Assembly (NCBI RefSeq): GCF_001465875.1
Contig: NZ_LN901324.1
Span: 682,001-746,000 of the forward strand
Origin: Legionella saoudiensis
GTDB lineage: Bacteria > Pseudomonadota > Gammaproteobacteria > Legionellales > Legionellaceae
Reading direction: 5' to 3'
DNA: 64,000 bases
The translations under genes were made by a program, and so were the position numbers. The notes beneath the pieces were generated by a model that ran no database searches, was not told where the DNA came from, and was given only the letters and a program-made list of their open reading frames with translations. Positions 1 to 10,080 of the stretch are shown here, piece after piece (the stretch's first letter is position 1; every line of letters starts with the position of its first letter).

Positions 1-357
1 GAGAGCCAAATAATCAGCAGGTAATGGATAATGCTGTATTTGTCTAACGACAGATTGGTCATAACCACGCAGGTATCCGTAATACGCTAATTTTTCTAAA
101 CTGAATTGGATTTTTTCTGCTTGGCAGTGGTTATCAAAACCAAGCCAACCTTTAAAACTTTGAAATGCATACATAAACCAGTTGGTTGGCTCTATTACAT
201 AGCCATTGGTATAAATATATTTACTTGTTGTTAAGGACTGCCAATGCAGAAAATATTGCTTTTCATTATGTTGAAAGGGAATAATATCAGGATAATATAC
301 AAGATTACTCAATAAATATTTTGAAAGTTTAGAAAGTAAATCATAGCGGATTGACAT
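1..357 (-). CDS. Uncharacterised protein, 5' part only (truncated by window edge)
   Basis: An open frame of 119 codons runs without a stop from an ATG at 357 to the window edge, so only the N-terminal part is visible. A Shine-Dalgarno-like AGAGGA lies 9 nt upstream of the ATG (372 to 367), which supports the start. The visible protein is rich in aromatic residues (for example NWFMYAFQSFKGWLGFDNHC) and has no signal peptide or clear membrane helix. I do not recognise the family. It is divergent from terC, separated by about 200 bases. The reading frame and start are seen; any function is unknown. Confidence 0.6.
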   Translation of the reverse strand, partial: MSIRYDLLSKLSKYLLSNLVYYPDIIPFQHNEKQYFLHWQSLTTSKYIYTNGYVIEPTNWFMYAFQSFKGWLGFDNHCQAEKIQFSLEKLAYYGYLRGYDQSVVRQIQHYPLPADYLAL

Positions 358-426
358 AATAAAATGTCCTCTCAGGCGTCATTGAGTTCAAAAAGAGGTC
401 TGATTATATGATTTTTGTTAGACAGT

Positions 427-456
427 TTGCAATTATTCTTATCTCTTTAGGATAAT
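427..456 (+). promoter_or_regulatory. Possible terC-hemJ promoter
   Basis: TTGCAA (427-432) and GATAAT (451-456) are separated by 18 nt, resembling a sigma70 promoter reading toward terC. It lies in the divergent gap between the edge gene and terC, about 100 nt ahead of the terC start. This is a motif match only; the region is AT-rich, so chance matches are likely. Confidence 0.3.
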
Positions 457-558
457 TAAAGGTTTCAGATATTTATATAAGCTCTTATAAAGATTATTTT
501 CTCAGTGTATAGTGTAAAGTCAGGTATAACAAGTAACTTAATATTATCAGAGACATAG

Positions 559-1293
559 ATGGAATTTTTAGACATTATCGCCAGTTTAGTTGTCTTAGTA
601 ATCTTAGAAGTGGTTCTAGGAATAGATAATCTGGTTATTTTATCCATTCTCACCGAGAAGCTTCCCGTTCATCAACGGAAAAAAGCAAGACGCTGGGGGC
701 TTACTTTTTCCTGGGTAACACGATTAATGTTACTGTCATTAGCAGTACATTTGATTCAGTTGACCAGACCGCTCATCACGATTAGCCAGCTTTCTCTCTC
801 CATGCGCGATTTGTTTTTAATATTGGGAGGCGCATTTTTAATTTGGAAAGCTACGGATGAAATTCATCAGGATGTGATTACTGAAGAAGCTGATGAGGCA
901 GGTACTAATAAAAAGGCTTCTGGCAAGGTAAGTTTTAAAGTGGTAATTTTCCAAGTAGCATTGATGGATATTATTTTCTCTTTAGACAGTGTATTGACGG
1001 CGGTAGGGCTAACCACGCGGTTTTGGGTTATGGCTTTTGCGATTACTTGCGCCATCCTGATTATGATTTTTGCTAGTGAATGGGTAAGTGCATTTATTAA
1101 AAAGCATCCAACCATTAAAATGTTGGCTTTAAGTTATTTAATTTTGATTGGAATGGTATTGGTTGCTGATGGTTTCTCCTTCTACATTCCACGTGGGTAT
1201 GTTTACTTTGCTATGGGATTTTCATTAGCGGTGGAATCTTTGAATTTAATTAAACGCTCTCGAAAAAGAGGCCACAAAACTTCAGGACGTTAA
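559..1293 (+). CDS. TerC-family integral membrane protein
   Basis: A 244-residue polytopic membrane protein of the TerC family, whose members are linked to tellurite resistance and to metal (often manganese) export. The family's acidic intramembrane signatures are present: EVVLGIDNLV near residue 20 and the second-half counterpart DIIFSLDSVLTAVG near residue 135. About seven hydrophobic segments are split by a charged loop (HQDVITEEADEAG) around residues 105-120, as usual. The start ATG follows AGAGAC. It is only 3 nt upstream of hemJ, so the two are probably co-transcribed. The substrate cannot be assigned from sequence. Confidence 0.9.
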   Translation: MEFLDIIASLVVLVILEVVLGIDNLVILSILTEKLPVHQRKKARRWGLTFSWVTRLMLLSLAVHLIQLTRPLITISQLSLSMRDLFLILGGAFLIWKATDEIHQDVITEEADEAGTNKKASGKVSFKVVIFQVALMDIIFSLDSVLTAVGLTTRFWVMAFAITCAILIMIFASEWVSAFIKKHPTIKMLALSYLILIGMVLVADGFSFYIPRGYVYFAMGFSLAVESLNLIKRSRKRGHKTSGR

Positions 1294-1296
1294 TTT

Positions 1297-1713
1297 ATGT
1301 TGTATGTTAAAGCTTTTCATATTATAGCGATGGTTGCTTGGTTTTCTGGGCTATTTTATTTACCACGTTTATTTGTTTATCATGCGGACACACAAGATGA
1401 GCTCAGTATCGAGCGTTTTAAGATCATGGAACGCCGCTTATATTATGGAATTACTTGGCCTGCGGCGATACTTACTACAGTTCTTGGTCTATCGCTACTA
1501 AGTTACAACCCTAGCTACTATCTGAAAGCCGGGTGGATGCATGCGAAATTGACTTTAGTGGTAATTTTATGGGGTTATCATTTATTGTGCGGGCATTATC
1601 GAAAGGCTTTTGCTCAGAATAAAAATAAGAAAAGTTCACGTTTCTTTCGTATTTATAATGAAATGCCCACTTTATTGTTGGTGGGAATTGTCTTATTTGT
1701 GGTGGTAAAATAA
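1297..1713 (+). CDS. hemJ: Protoporphyrinogen IX oxidase HemJ
   Basis: HemJ (formerly UPF0093) is a membrane protein that oxidises protoporphyrinogen IX to protoporphyrin IX late in haem synthesis. The 138-residue protein has four hydrophobic segments and the family's N-terminal signature FHIIAMVAWFSGLFYLPR with its conserved histidine, followed by WPAAILTTVLGL and the basic WMHAKLTLV. It starts 3 nt after terC, suggesting one transcript. hemL lies about 0.4 kb away on the same strand, so two tetrapyrrole steps are close together. A hairpin directly after the stop probably ends the transcript. Confidence 0.92.
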   Translation: MLYVKAFHIIAMVAWFSGLFYLPRLFVYHADTQDELSIERFKIMERRLYYGITWPAAILTTVLGLSLLSYNPSYYLKAGWMHAKLTLVVILWGYHLLCGHYRKAFAQNKNKKSSRFFRIYNEMPTLLLVGIVLFVVVK

Positions 1714-1715
1714 AT

Positions 1716-1760
1716 CGTCTGGTTGCCTGTAACTGAGAACTAAGTGCAAGCAACCAGACG
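1716..1760. terminator. Hairpin between convergent hemJ and rubredoxin genes
   Basis: A perfect 11-bp inverted repeat, CGTCTGGTTGC (1716-1726) and GCAACCAGACG (1750-1760), sits between two convergent genes and could stop transcripts from both sides. No long T-run follows. Its core CTGGTTGC/GCAACCAG is shared with palindromes at 37550-37581 and 59553-59741, so it is also a short member of a dispersed repeat family. Confidence 0.55.
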
Positions 1761-1786
1761 GCGATATAATCTAAATGGATTTGAGC

Positions 1787-1963
1787 TTAATCCATCTCTA
1801 CCATATCAAAATCTTCTTTACCCGCGCCACAATCAGGGCAAAACCAGTTTTCGGGTACATCTTCCCAACGAGTTCCTGGCTCAATGCCATCTTCAGGCCA
1901 GCCTTCGGCTTCGTCATAGATGAATCCGCAAATGACACAGATGTATTTTTTATATTCTTGCAT
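1787..1963 (-). CDS. rubA: Rubredoxin
   Basis: A 58-residue rubredoxin, a one-iron electron carrier. Both iron-binding CxxC pairs are visible: [15 protein letters not shown] near the N-terminus and [14 protein letters not shown] near residue 45, with the usual acidic [15 protein letters not shown] between. I chose the ATG at 1963 because the protein then starts [13 protein letters not shown] as in relatives; a TTG three codons further upstream (1972) is also in frame. It is convergent with hemJ and divergent from hemL. Its redox partner is not evident here. Confidence 0.93.
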   Translation of the reverse strand: MQEYKKYICVICGFIYDEAEGWPEDGIEPGTRWEDVPENWFCPDCGAGKEDFDMVEMD

Positions 1964-2100
1964 GATTGTCAATACTCGTTTAAAAATGCGTAATTTATCG
2001 GCTGCAGGCCTAGATGTAAAGCGAAACTTTATTAGTCAAGGCTTTTTTGCCAAATTCAGTATTTGATTGTAGTATACCGACAAAAATTATGGAGACTTTT

Positions 2101-3384
2101 ATGACCCGCTCATCCGATCTATTCCATCAGGCGCAGACGCTTATCCCTGGAGGAGTTAACTCTCCTGTACGTGCATTTAAAGGTGTAGGCGGAGACCCTA
2201 TTTTCTTTAAACAAGGGAAAGGGGCTTATCTTATTGATGAAGATAATAAAGAGTATATTGATTATGTAGGTTCATGGGGTCCCCTAATTTTAGGACATTG
2301 CCACCCTGTGGTAATTGATGCAGTAACTGAAGTACTTCATAGTGGGATGAGCTTTGGTGCACCAACCGCACTTGAAGTGAAGTTAGCAGAAAAAATTATT
2401 TCCTTAATTCCATCAATTGAAAAAGTACGTATGGTGAATTCAGGTACTGAAGCTACTATGACTGCAATCCGATTGGCACGTGGGTTTACTGGTAAAAATA
2501 AGTTTATTAAGTTCAATGGATGCTATCATGGCCATAGCGATAGCTTATTAGTGAAAGCAGGCTCTGGCCTTTTAACTTTAGGTATTCCGGCAACTCCAGG
2601 TATTCCTCAAAGTGTCACAGAACATACCTTAACTGCTGATTTTAATGATTTAGAGCAGACGGCGGCTTTATTTGCAAAATATCCCAACGATATTGCGGCC
2701 ATTATTTTAGAACCCGTTGCTGGAAACATGGGCTTTGTGTTACCCAAACCTAGTTTTCTAAAAGGCTTACGTGAACTATGTGATCAATATAATGCCTTAC
2801 TTATTTTTGATGAGGTAATGACCGGTTTTAGAGTGGGTTTACATGGGGCTCAAGGTATTTATGGGATAACCCCTGATATTACCACTTTAGGTAAGGTGAT
2901 TGGTGGGGGAATGCCTGTAGGCGCTTTAGGTGGACGAGCAGATATTATGTCTCATCTAGCTCCTGAAGGGCCAGTATATCAAGCAGGAACTCTTTCAGGT
3001 AATCCCTTAGCTATGGCGGCTGGTCTTGCGACTTTGAGTGAAATTGAAAAGCCAGGTTTTTTTGATGCATTAAGTCGTACGACCCAAAATTTAACCCAGG
3101 CATTGGCTACTGCTGCAGAAGCTGCAAAGATTCCATTGTTTACTGCATCTTTAGGAGGCATGTTTGGTTTCTGCTTTACAGAGAAAAAGCATATCGCTAA
3201 TTATGCAGATATCGCTGCTTCAGATGAGATTTTGTTTAAGAAGTTTTATCATGCCATGTTAGAAAAGGGGGTTTATTTTGCTCCTTCGATGTATGAGGCA
3301 GGATTCGTATCTTTGGCTCATGGCACTCGTGAAATTGCTAGAACTCAGGAAGCTGCGGAACAGGTTTTACATGACTTAGCTTAG
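2101..3384 (+). CDS. hemL: Glutamate-1-semialdehyde 2,1-aminomutase
   Basis: HemL converts glutamate-1-semialdehyde to 5-aminolevulinate, the second step of C5-pathway tetrapyrrole synthesis. The 427-residue protein has the family hallmarks: [16 protein letters not shown] near the start, [17 protein letters not shown], the aspartate of [14 protein letters not shown], and the PLP-binding lysine K265 in [14 protein letters not shown]. An in-frame start exists at 2047, but the ATG at 2101 is preferred: GGAG lies 6 nt upstream (2091-2094) and the protein then begins [12 protein letters not shown], matching the family. It is divergent from rubredoxin. Confidence 0.96.
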   Translation: MTRSSDLFHQAQTLIPGGVNSPVRAFKGVGGDPIFFKQGKGAYLIDEDNKEYIDYVGSWGPLILGHCHPVVIDAVTEVLHSGMSFGAPTALEVKLAEKIISLIPSIEKVRMVNSGTEATMTAIRLARGFTGKNKFIKFNGCYHGHSDSLLVKAGSGLLTLGIPATPGIPQSVTEHTLTADFNDLEQTAALFAKYPNDIAAIILEPVAGNMGFVLPKPSFLKGLRELCDQYNALLIFDEVMTGFRVGLHGAQGIYGITPDITTLGKVIGGGMPVGALGGRADIMSHLAPEGPVYQAGTLSGNPLAMAAGLATLSEIEKPGFFDALSRTTQNLTQALATAAEAAKIPLFTASLGGMFGFCFTEKKHIANYADIAASDEILFKKFYHAMLEKGVYFAPSMYEAGFVSLAHGTREIARTQEAAEQVLHDLA

Positions 3385-3393
3385 ATTGCATTA

Positions 3394-3527
3394 CATTCAG
3401 CCATGGCGAAGCAACCCAGATCGATGCTTCGTTAAGACTCAGTACTTGGTTGCTTCACTGTGTTCGCAATGACAGCAGTTTTTTATTTAATTTTAATAGA
3501 ATACATACAGCGTGAACGCTTACCGTT
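3394..3527. repeat. Dispersed intergenic repeat, copy A
   Basis: This stretch is nearly the same as 60841-60971: both carry CCATGGC(G/A)AAGCAACCCAGA, GATGCTTCG, AAGACT(C/T)AGTACT, TTGCTTCACTGTGTTCGCAA, TGACAG(C/T)AGTTTTTTATTT and CATACAGCGTGAACGCTTACC in the same order. Internal arms (GAAGCAACCCAG and the later TTGCTTCACTG) are inverted, so a hairpin can form. The copy lacks the left terminal repeat GGTAAGCGTTCA that copy B has and looks left-truncated beside hemL. The gap 3385-3703 holds nothing else that I can support. Confidence 0.85.
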
Positions 3528-3703
3528 TATGTTGCATGGGTGTCCGGTGCAGTGTCCTTGTAAAGGCCTCAGGATATTGCTTTTTGCAAAGCAATATCCG
3601 GGCCAATTTTTACCTGTCCAAAATTAAATTCTTAAAACACTAGACAGCTATTTTTCCCCATGTCATAGTGATTTTACGTTTTGTGCTTGAAGAGGCGAAC
3701 ATC

Positions 3704-5221
3704 TTGAATAGAAAGAAGGACTTATTTAGATCTATGCCGGAGGGGATTCTTGCCCTTTTTGCTATGCAAATTGTTTCTACTTTAAGCTTTAGTGTTCTTT
3801 ATTCAACCCTGGTTTTGTACATGGAAGGTAAATTAGGGGTTCAAGTTAGTTCCGCGAATAGTGTGATGGGGGTTTTTGTCGCCTTCAATTATGGTCTGCA
3901 TTTGCTTGGCGGCCTTTGGGGGGGACGTTTACTGTCTAATCGCGCCTTATTTTGTGTGGGTATGGTTCTCCAGGTTATCGGCTGTGTTTTATTATCATTC
4001 TGTGATGTGAATCTACTTTATTATGGTTTAGCAACCTTTTTAGCCGGATCAGGCTTAAACGTTACTTGCATCAATTGCATGCTGACACAACGATTTACTC
4101 CCGAAGATACGCGACGTGAATCAGCATTTTTAATGAATTATGCGGGCATGAACATTGGTTTTTTTGTGGGCTTTAGCTTAAGTGGCATATTTCAACTAAG
4201 CCAGAATTATGAACGTCTATTCTTATTTAGCAGCTTAGGTAATCTTGCCGCATTAATTATTTGCTTGTACTGCTGGAATCAATTGGCTGATCGAGAAACA
4301 CAATATTCTCTAAAAGATAAAGCTGCACAGAAAAAATCAAATCTCTGGGGAATGATATTAATCCTTACTCTTCCAGTTGTGTTAAGCCAGTTATTACAAA
4401 ATGCCGAATGGGCGAAAAAATTGGTTTTATTAACGGGCATGGTAATGGTATGCGTTATTATTTACCTTGCAAAGCAACAAGAAACAAAAATTGCCCAGGA
4501 TAAAATGTTGGCTTTTGTTGTCTTAATGATTGTCGGGACTATTTTTTGGATGCTCTATCATGTAGCGCCTATGGGATTAACTACTTTTATTGCTCACAAT
4601 GTTCAAAGACACTATGCAAACTGGATTATCCCGCCACAATGGTTTCAAAATATAAATACAGTATGCATTGTTATTGGGGGGCCTTTACTGGGCGTTACTC
4701 TGCATCAGATGCGTAAAAGAGGAGTCCAGGTAAATATCCCTACTCAATTTGCAATAGCCTTATTCTGTATTGGCGCTGCATTCATTATATTACCCATAGG
4801 TATTGCCTATGCCAATGATTTGGGTTTAGTGAATCCTTCATGGATAGTGTTATGTTATGTTTTACAAAGTATTGGTGAACTTTTAATTTCTCCGATTGGT
4901 TATGCTATGATTGGTTATTTAGCGCCTACATCGTTACAAGGTATGATGATGGGTATGTGGATGCTAACTTCGGGTATTGGCGGAACCTTATCCAGCTACA
5001 GCTCCAATTGGATGATAGCAGGACAAAGTAGTGATTCTCCATTAGCGACGAATAGCGGCTACAGTCATGTGTTTTTAATATTAGGCTTATTTGCAGTGGC
5101 TTCAGCGGTGATTTTGTTTGTGCTCATTCCTAAATTACGTGCATTAATTAAAGAAAACGGTGAGTCTGGAGCGCAAGAGCCTAAAGCTTCGGTTTCTGAA
5201 CGAGTGGTTGTATGTGAGTAA
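3704..5221 (+). CDS. POT-like major facilitator transporter
   Basis: A polytopic membrane protein of about 505 residues with 12 or more hydrophobic segments. It resembles proton-dependent oligopeptide (POT/PTR2) transporters in the middle ([36 protein letters not shown]) and near the C-terminus ([24 protein letters not shown]). The usual first-helix ExxERF motif is not seen ([16 protein letters not shown] instead), so proton coupling or substrate may differ. A GTG at 3668 is in frame, but the TTG at 3704 has AGAGG 8 nt upstream and gives [14 protein letters not shown]. Its end overlaps the mnmC start by 8 nt. The substrate is unknown. Confidence 0.8.
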   Translation: MNRKKDLFRSMPEGILALFAMQIVSTLSFSVLYSTLVLYMEGKLGVQVSSANSVMGVFVAFNYGLHLLGGLWGGRLLSNRALFCVGMVLQVIGCVLLSFCDVNLLYYGLATFLAGSGLNVTCINCMLTQRFTPEDTRRESAFLMNYAGMNIGFFVGFSLSGIFQLSQNYERLFLFSSLGNLAALIICLYCWNQLADRETQYSLKDKAAQKKSNLWGMILILTLPVVLSQLLQNAEWAKKLVLLTGMVMVCVIIYLAKQQETKIAQDKMLAFVVLMIVGTIFWMLYHVAPMGLTTFIAHNVQRHYANWIIPPQWFQNINTVCIVIGGPLLGVTLHQMRKRGVQVNIPTQFAIALFCIGAAFIILPIGIAYANDLGLVNPSWIVLCYVLQSIGELLISPIGYAMIGYLAPTSLQGMMMGMWMLTSGIGGTLSSYSSNWMIAGQSSDSPLATNSGYSHVFLILGLFAVASAVILFVLIPKLRALIKENGESGAQEPKASVSERVVVCE

Positions 5222-7217
5222 TCTTTTTGTACCTATTAAAACAGCAGAGCTTGATTGGCATCAGGACCTGCCTTTTTCCATCCAATATGATGATGTTTAT
5301 CATTCCTCAACCAGTGGAATTGAGCAAAGTCGTTATGTATTCATTGATGGAAATAACTTAATTTCGCGATGGCAGAACGCCTCAGAGCAAAGTCAATTTA
5401 CTATTGCTGAGACAGGGTTTGGTACCGGGTTAAACTTTCTATTAACCTGGAAACTCTGGGAGCAATATGCTCAAGGGCATCAGCGTTTGCATTTTATTTC
5501 TTGTGAAAAGCATCCATTATCGCGTGATGATTTAATCAGATCATTGTCTTGCTGGCCCCAATTGGAAGCGCAAGCGACCCAACTTATTGAACATTATCCC
5601 ATACTAACTCCAGGCTATCATCATTTAATATTTGCTAAGGGTACAGTTCGTTTAACCTTAATGCTTGGAGATGCTCTGGAATGTTATGAACAGTTATTAA
5701 TTTGCGGCGATGGAAATCTAGAGCGCTCTTTGCGCACTGCCTATGTTGATGCTTGGTATCTTGACGGCTTTGCTCCAGCCAAAAATCAAAGCATGTGGTC
5801 TGATTCTTTAATAAAGGTGATTGCGATGCTTTCACGAGAGGGCACGACTTTAGCGACCTATACGGCTGCGGGTATCGTCAAAGAAAATTTACGTAAACAT
5901 GGTTTTATCGTTGAAAAGAAAAAAGGCTTCGGGCCTAAACGCCATATGATTAGTGCTTTTTTTAGTCCAAATGAATTAGTAAGCTTAAAAAAAAGACATA
6001 CGCCATGGCATGTAAGTCAGCCTGAGCATTATAAAGATCGCTCCGCCCTAATTATTGGGGCAGGACTTGCAGGATGTTTTACTGCGCACTGCTTGGCTAA
6101 ACGGGGCTGGAATGTTACTTTAATTGATGAACTCAATGAAGTAGGACAGGGGGCTTCTGGAAATCAACATGCCGTTTTATTTCCAAAGTTATCTGCCTAT
6201 AACTCGCCGCTAACCCAATTCATGTTAACGGCATTTTTATACGCTAGTCGAGAGTATCAATCCATTTTAAGCCAAAATGACATCGGGGTGCTTAATGGCT
6301 CTCTCTTATTGGCCTATAATCAAAAAGAACACCAAGCCCAGGCAAGTCTTGCCGATTGGCTCAATAAGTATCCTTCTTTGGGGACTTTAGTTAATGCAGA
6401 GCAAGCCTCTGAGCTTGCAGGAATTCCGTTACAGCAATCTGGATTATTTATCCCTTTATCAGGCTGGGTTAACTCCCCTGAGTTATGCAAGCTTTTAGTG
6501 CAGACAGAAGGCATTACCTTAATTACAGATACTATTGCAAATGAGTTAGTATTTGATAACCGTTGGCGAGTAAATGATTACACCGCTGATGTTTTAATTT
6601 TAGCTAATGGCTACAAAGTTACCACGTTTCCGGAGACTGCATCATTACCCATCAAACCGATCCGAGGCCAGATGACGGTTATTCCTGAGACAGCAGAAAC
6701 CGCGGTATTGCGAATTCCTTTATGTGCTGATGGCCATGTATTACCTGCACATGGTGGTACGCATTATCTAGGTGCTTCATATGAACTAAAAACCGATCAT
6801 GCAAATCTTAAAGCGCAGGATGATTTGCTGAATTTAGATAAATTAAAACACATTGCTCCCGATGTGCCTTGGTCTTATGAGATTAAGTCTCATTGGGCAG
6901 GAGTACGCGCAACAACCACCGATTATCTACCCATAGTAGGAAGAATAGCCAATGCCGCAGCATTTAATACCTTATATGCAGGATTAGAAAGTAATTCAAA
7001 ACGTTGGATTGCTAAGGCTGGACCTTATTATCCGGGTCTTTATGCGTGTACGGGATTTGGTTCTCGTGGCTTAACTACCATCCCTTTATGCGCTGAATGG
7101 TTAGCTGCACTTATCAATAACGAAATGAGTTTCCTACCTAGAAATTTACAGCAAGCGCTATCACCTGCACGTTTTTTACGCAAAGATATAGTGCGAGGTA
7201 AAGTAGTAAACTCATAA
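5214..7217 (+). CDS. mnmC: Bifunctional tRNA mnm5s2U biosynthesis protein MnmC
   Basis: MnmC performs the last two steps that make 5-methylaminomethyl-2-thiouridine at tRNA position 34. The N-terminal half is the SAM methyltransferase ([15 protein letters not shown] near residue 68; [15 protein letters not shown] near residue 182). The C-terminal half is the FAD-dependent oxidase, opening with [20 protein letters not shown] (about residue 280) and ending with [20 protein letters not shown]. The full-length 667-residue fusion is intact. A GTG at 5214 gives [17 protein letters not shown], which fits the family; an upstream in-frame start at 5160 lies deep in the transporter gene. The overlap implies translational coupling. 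Confidence 0.94.
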   Translation: MSNLFVPIKTAELDWHQDLPFSIQYDDVYHSSTSGIEQSRYVFIDGNNLISRWQNASEQSQFTIAETGFGTGLNFLLTWKLWEQYAQGHQRLHFISCEKHPLSRDDLIRSLSCWPQLEAQATQLIEHYPILTPGYHHLIFAKGTVRLTLMLGDALECYEQLLICGDGNLERSLRTAYVDAWYLDGFAPAKNQSMWSDSLIKVIAMLSREGTTLATYTAAGIVKENLRKHGFIVEKKKGFGPKRHMISAFFSPNELVSLKKRHTPWHVSQPEHYKDRSALIIGAGLAGCFTAHCLAKRGWNVTLIDELNEVGQGASGNQHAVLFPKLSAYNSPLTQFMLTAFLYASREYQSILSQNDIGVLNGSLLLAYNQKEHQAQASLADWLNKYPSLGTLVNAEQASELAGIPLQQSGLFIPLSGWVNSPELCKLLVQTEGITLITDTIANELVFDNRWRVNDYTADVLILANGYKVTTFPETASLPIKPIRGQMTVIPETAETAVLRIPLCADGHVLPAHGGTHYLGASYELKTDHANLKAQDDLLNLDKLKHIAPDVPWSYEIKSHWAGVRATTTDYLPIVGRIANAAAFNTLYAGLESNSKRWIAKAGPYYPGLYACTGFGSRGLTTIPLCAEWLAALINNEMSFLPRNLQQALSPARFLRKDIVRGKVVNS

Positions 7218-7222
7218 AAGTG

Positions 7223-7250
7223 TAGCCCGTATTAACGCAGCGTGATACTG
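7223..7250. repeat. REP-like half element (GTAGCCCGTATTA family)
   Basis: GTAGCCCGTATTAACGCAGCG after mnmC matches the left arm of the repeats at 27851-27924 and 47960-47985. The right arm is mostly missing (GATACTGG instead of TAATACGGG), so this is a decayed or half copy. It sits in the short gap before the PHP-domain gene. Confidence 0.6.
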
Positions 7251-7343
7251 GAGTAAGCCCACAAACGTCTGGATTACCTCCTGATCTAATTCATTTCTTT
7301 AATATTCATGGTACAATTAAATTTTTAGCAAAATGAAAAACAC

Positions 7344-8183
7344 ATGATCGATCTTCATTGTCATAGTCATTTTTCAGACGGAGCTTTAAGCCCTGCAGAG
7401 CTTATAGAGCGAGCGCAAAAACAAGGAATTCAATACTTATCTCTTACGGATCATGATACTGTCGCTGGCTATTCTGAATTAGAGCAAGCAGCGGCATCTA
7501 CTTCTATTAAGATAATTAATGGCATTGAGTTGAGCACCCGTTGGAAAAAACATGATTTTCATATTTTGGGCTACCAGATTAATCATACAGATGATTTATT
7601 TGCATTAATTAAGCGCCAAGTTGAAAGCCGTGTTGAACGAGCAAAGCAGATTGGTGAGGCACTTAATGAAATTGGCGTGAGCGATGCTTACGCTAAAGCC
7701 TGTGAGTTAGCGGGACATACTCGCGTTGCTCGGCCTCATTTTGCTCGGGTATTGGTTAATGAAGGTAAAGCTAAAGATTTACAAAAAGCATTTAAACAAT
7801 ATTTAGTTCGTGGAAAAAAAGCCTATATTCCGACTCCTTGGTTAAGTGTGCAAGAAGCAGTAGAAGGCATTGTTGCCGCGGGTGGACAGGCGGTTATTGC
7901 GCATCCACTGAAATATGGATTGACGCGCTCTAAATTGCATGAGTTAATTGAAGATTTTAAAGAGGCTGGTGGTGTAGGTATTGAAGTGGTTTCGGGAGAA
8001 ATGACAGTAACTGAAATCAACGACATGGCAGGAGTTAGCTTACGATTTAATCTATTAGCTTCTTCTGGATCTGATTTTCATGCTGATGGTATATCTCGTG
8101 TAAACCTTGGCGGTCAGAAGCAATTACCGGTAAACTGTGTGCCTATTTGGCATGAATGGAACATAAAACAGGGGACTTTATGA
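7344..8183 (+). CDS. rnm: PHP-domain phosphoesterase, YciV/RNase AM type
   Basis: A 279-residue PHP-domain metal-dependent phosphoesterase like E. coli YciV (Rnm/RNase AM), a 5'-3' exonuclease acting on short RNAs and rRNA 5' ends and on 3',5'-bisphosphonucleotides. Metal-binding motifs are visible: IDLHCHSHFSDG at residues 2-13, SLTDHDTV near 38, an ELSTRW glutamate near 66, VIAHPLKYG near 190 and SSGSDFHADG near 245. Its stop overlaps the next start (ATGA), and the same PHP-YciO-(TrpS)-ScpA/B-RluB order is common in gammaproteobacteria. Older annotations call it TrpH; a tryptophan role is not established. Confidence 0.9.
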   Translation: MIDLHCHSHFSDGALSPAELIERAQKQGIQYLSLTDHDTVAGYSELEQAAASTSIKIINGIELSTRWKKHDFHILGYQINHTDDLFALIKRQVESRVERAKQIGEALNEIGVSDAYAKACELAGHTRVARPHFARVLVNEGKAKDLQKAFKQYLVRGKKAYIPTPWLSVQEAVEGIVAAGGQAVIAHPLKYGLTRSKLHELIEDFKEAGGVGIEVVSGEMTVTEINDMAGVSLRFNLLASSGSDFHADGISRVNLGGQKQLPVNCVPIWHEWNIKQGTL

Positions 8184-8800
8184 GTCAGTTTTTTGCATTA
8201 CATCCTGATAATCCTCAAGCTCGTTTATTGAGAAAGGCTGTAACTATAATTCAAGATGGTGGTGTTATTGTTTATCCCACCGATTCGGGTTATGCATTAG
8301 GTTGTAGTTTAGGAAATAAAGCAGCGCTTGAACGAATAAGACGTCTAAGACAGTTGGATAAACATCACAATATGACTTTGGTTTGCCGTGATTTATCAGA
8401 ATTAGGCACCTATGCTCGCGTTTCAAACCCTATATTTCGTCTATTAAAGTCACGAACACCTGGCTCATACACTTTTATTTTGAATGCAACTCACGAAGTT
8501 CCACGTTTAATGCTACATCCTAAGAAAAGGACGTTGGGATTAAGAGTACCAGACAACGTAATTACGCTTGCTTTGCTCGATGCCCTAGAGGCTCCTCTAA
8601 TGAGTAGTACCTTGATTCTTCCTGGAGCTAAGGCGCCTTTAAGTGAGCCTGAGGCAATCAGAGATATTTTAGGTAACCAAATTGATTTAGTAATCGATGG
8701 CGGTAACTGTGGCCAAGAGCCAACTACCGTTGTTGATTTAACGGGTGATTATCCGGTAATTTTAAGGGAAGGAAAAGGAGACCCGGAGCCGTTTAGATAG
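8180..8800 (+). CDS. YciO/Sua5/YwlC-family protein
   Basis: A 206-residue member of the Sua5/YciO/YrdC fold family. It has the family's nucleotide/RNA-binding signature IVYPTDSGYALGCSL near residue 35 and the KHHNMTLVCRDLSELG stretch near residue 68. Sua5 and TsaC make threonylcarbamoyl-AMP for tRNA t6A; the YciO branch is more distant and its role is less certain. The chosen ATG at 8180 has GGGGA upstream and overlaps the previous stop as ATGA; an earlier in-frame start at 8156 lies inside that gene. It belongs to the run leading to scpAB-rluB. Confidence 0.88.
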   Translation: MSQFFALHPDNPQARLLRKAVTIIQDGGVIVYPTDSGYALGCSLGNKAALERIRRLRQLDKHHNMTLVCRDLSELGTYARVSNPIFRLLKSRTPGSYTFILNATHEVPRLMLHPKKRTLGLRVPDNVITLALLDALEAPLMSSTLILPGAKAPLSEPEAIRDILGNQIDLVIDGGNCGQEPTTVVDLTGDYPVILREGKGDPEPFR

Positions 8801-8865
8801 TTTTGAAAACGTGCCCTCTCTTTTAATGCCCTAGCTTGTATTTAATAACAAAAAAGAGGATATTG

Positions 8866-10080
8866 ATGTCAGCATTATTTACTTCCAATAAACGTGTTGT
8901 TTCTGGTATGCGTGTAAGTGGACGATTACATCTTGGCCACTATCATGGGGTACTCAAAAATTGGATCAAATTACAACATCAATACGATTGCTTCTTTTTT
9001 GCTGCAGATTGGCATGGTTTAACAACTCAGTATAATGAGCCTGGCTTTATGGAGAAGCACCTATGGGATATGGTTATTGATTGGCTGGCTTGTGGTGTTA
9101 ACCCTGGTTTGTCACGCATATTTATCCAGTCCTGGGTGCCTGAGCATGCAGAACTTCATCTACTCTTATCTATGATTACTCCTTTAGGTTGGTTAGAGCG
9201 CGTACCTACCTTTAAAGACCAACAGGAAAAGCTAAAGGAAAAAGATCTCTCAACTTATGGTTTTTTAGGTTATCCCTTATTGCAAAGTGCCGATGTATTA
9301 TTGTACCACGCAGATTATGTACCCGTGGGCGAAGATCAGGTTGCTCATATTGAGTTAACTCGGGAAATTGCACGTCGTTTTAACCATATTTATGGTAAAG
9401 AACCTAATTTTGAAGAGTTAGCAGCTGAAGCCATTAAAAAAATGGGTAAAAAAAATAGCAAAATATATAGTGAGCTACGTCGTCAGTTTCAAGAACATGG
9501 TAACCATGAATCAATTAAAACCGCGCAAGCTCTACTTGAAGATCAACCTAATTTATCGATTGGTGACAAAGAGCGCCTTTTAGGATATTTGGAAGGAAGT
9601 GGTAAGATTATTCTTACCGAGCCGCAGCCTCTGCTTTCTGCAACTTCAAAAATGCCAGGAACTGATGGGCAGAAAATGTCAAAATCTTATCATAATACCA
9701 TTATGCTAAGAGAAGAGCCGGCACAAGTAGAAAAGAAAGTATTAACTATGCCCACAGATCCGGCACGGGTTAAACGGACGGATCCTGGTGAGCCTGAGAA
9801 ATGCCCTGTATGGCAGTTCCATAAAATCTATTCTTCAGAAGATGTAAAAGATTGGGTGCAAACAGGCTGCCGTACGGCAGGAATTGGTTGTATTGATTGT
9901 AAACGTCCAGTAATCGATGCAATTAATAAAGAATTGCAACCGATACAAGCATCTATTACTGATTACGAATCAGATCTGGGCTCTGTAAAACGCATTGTTT
10001 CAGAGGGAAGTGAGGCTGCACGTGAAGAGGCCACTAGGACACTGAAAACGGTTAGAGAAGTGATGGGAATTGATTATTGA
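8866..10080 (+). CDS. trpS: Tryptophanyl-tRNA synthetase
   Basis: A class I aminoacyl-tRNA synthetase charging tRNA-Trp. The HIGH-like motif appears as GRLHLGHYHG near residue 18 and KMSKS as GQKMSKSYHNT near residue 275. At 404 residues it is longer than the compact E. coli enzyme (about 334), with an insert around residues 185-255 that is rich in lysine, glutamate and glutamine (KKMGKKNSKIYSELRRQFQE). The ATG at 8866 is preferred over an in-frame ATG ten codons earlier because AAGAGGA lies just upstream. Its stop overlaps the scpA start, placing it in the same operon. Confidence 0.95.
   Translation: MSALFTSNKRVVSGMRVSGRLHLGHYHGVLKNWIKLQHQYDCFFFAADWHGLTTQYNEPGFMEKHLWDMVIDWLACGVNPGLSRIFIQSWVPEHAELHLLLSMITPLGWLERVPTFKDQQEKLKEKDLSTYGFLGYPLLQSADVLLYHADYVPVGEDQVAHIELTREIARRFNHIYGKEPNFEELAAEAIKKMGKKNSKIYSELRRQFQEHGNHESIKTAQALLEDQPNLSIGDKERLLGYLEGSGKIILTEPQPLLSATSKMPGTDGQKMSKSYHNTIMLREEPAQVEKKVLTMPTDPARVKRTDPGEPEKCPVWQFHKIYSSEDVKDWVQTGCRTAGIGCIDCKRPVIDAINKELQPIQASITDYESDLGSVKRIVSEGSEAAREEATRTLKTVREVMGIDY

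Noticed and set aside
5160-5213. N-terminal extension of mnmC
   Set aside because: It lies deep within the preceding gene and adds 18 residues not found in relatives; the GTG at 5214 gives the usual start.
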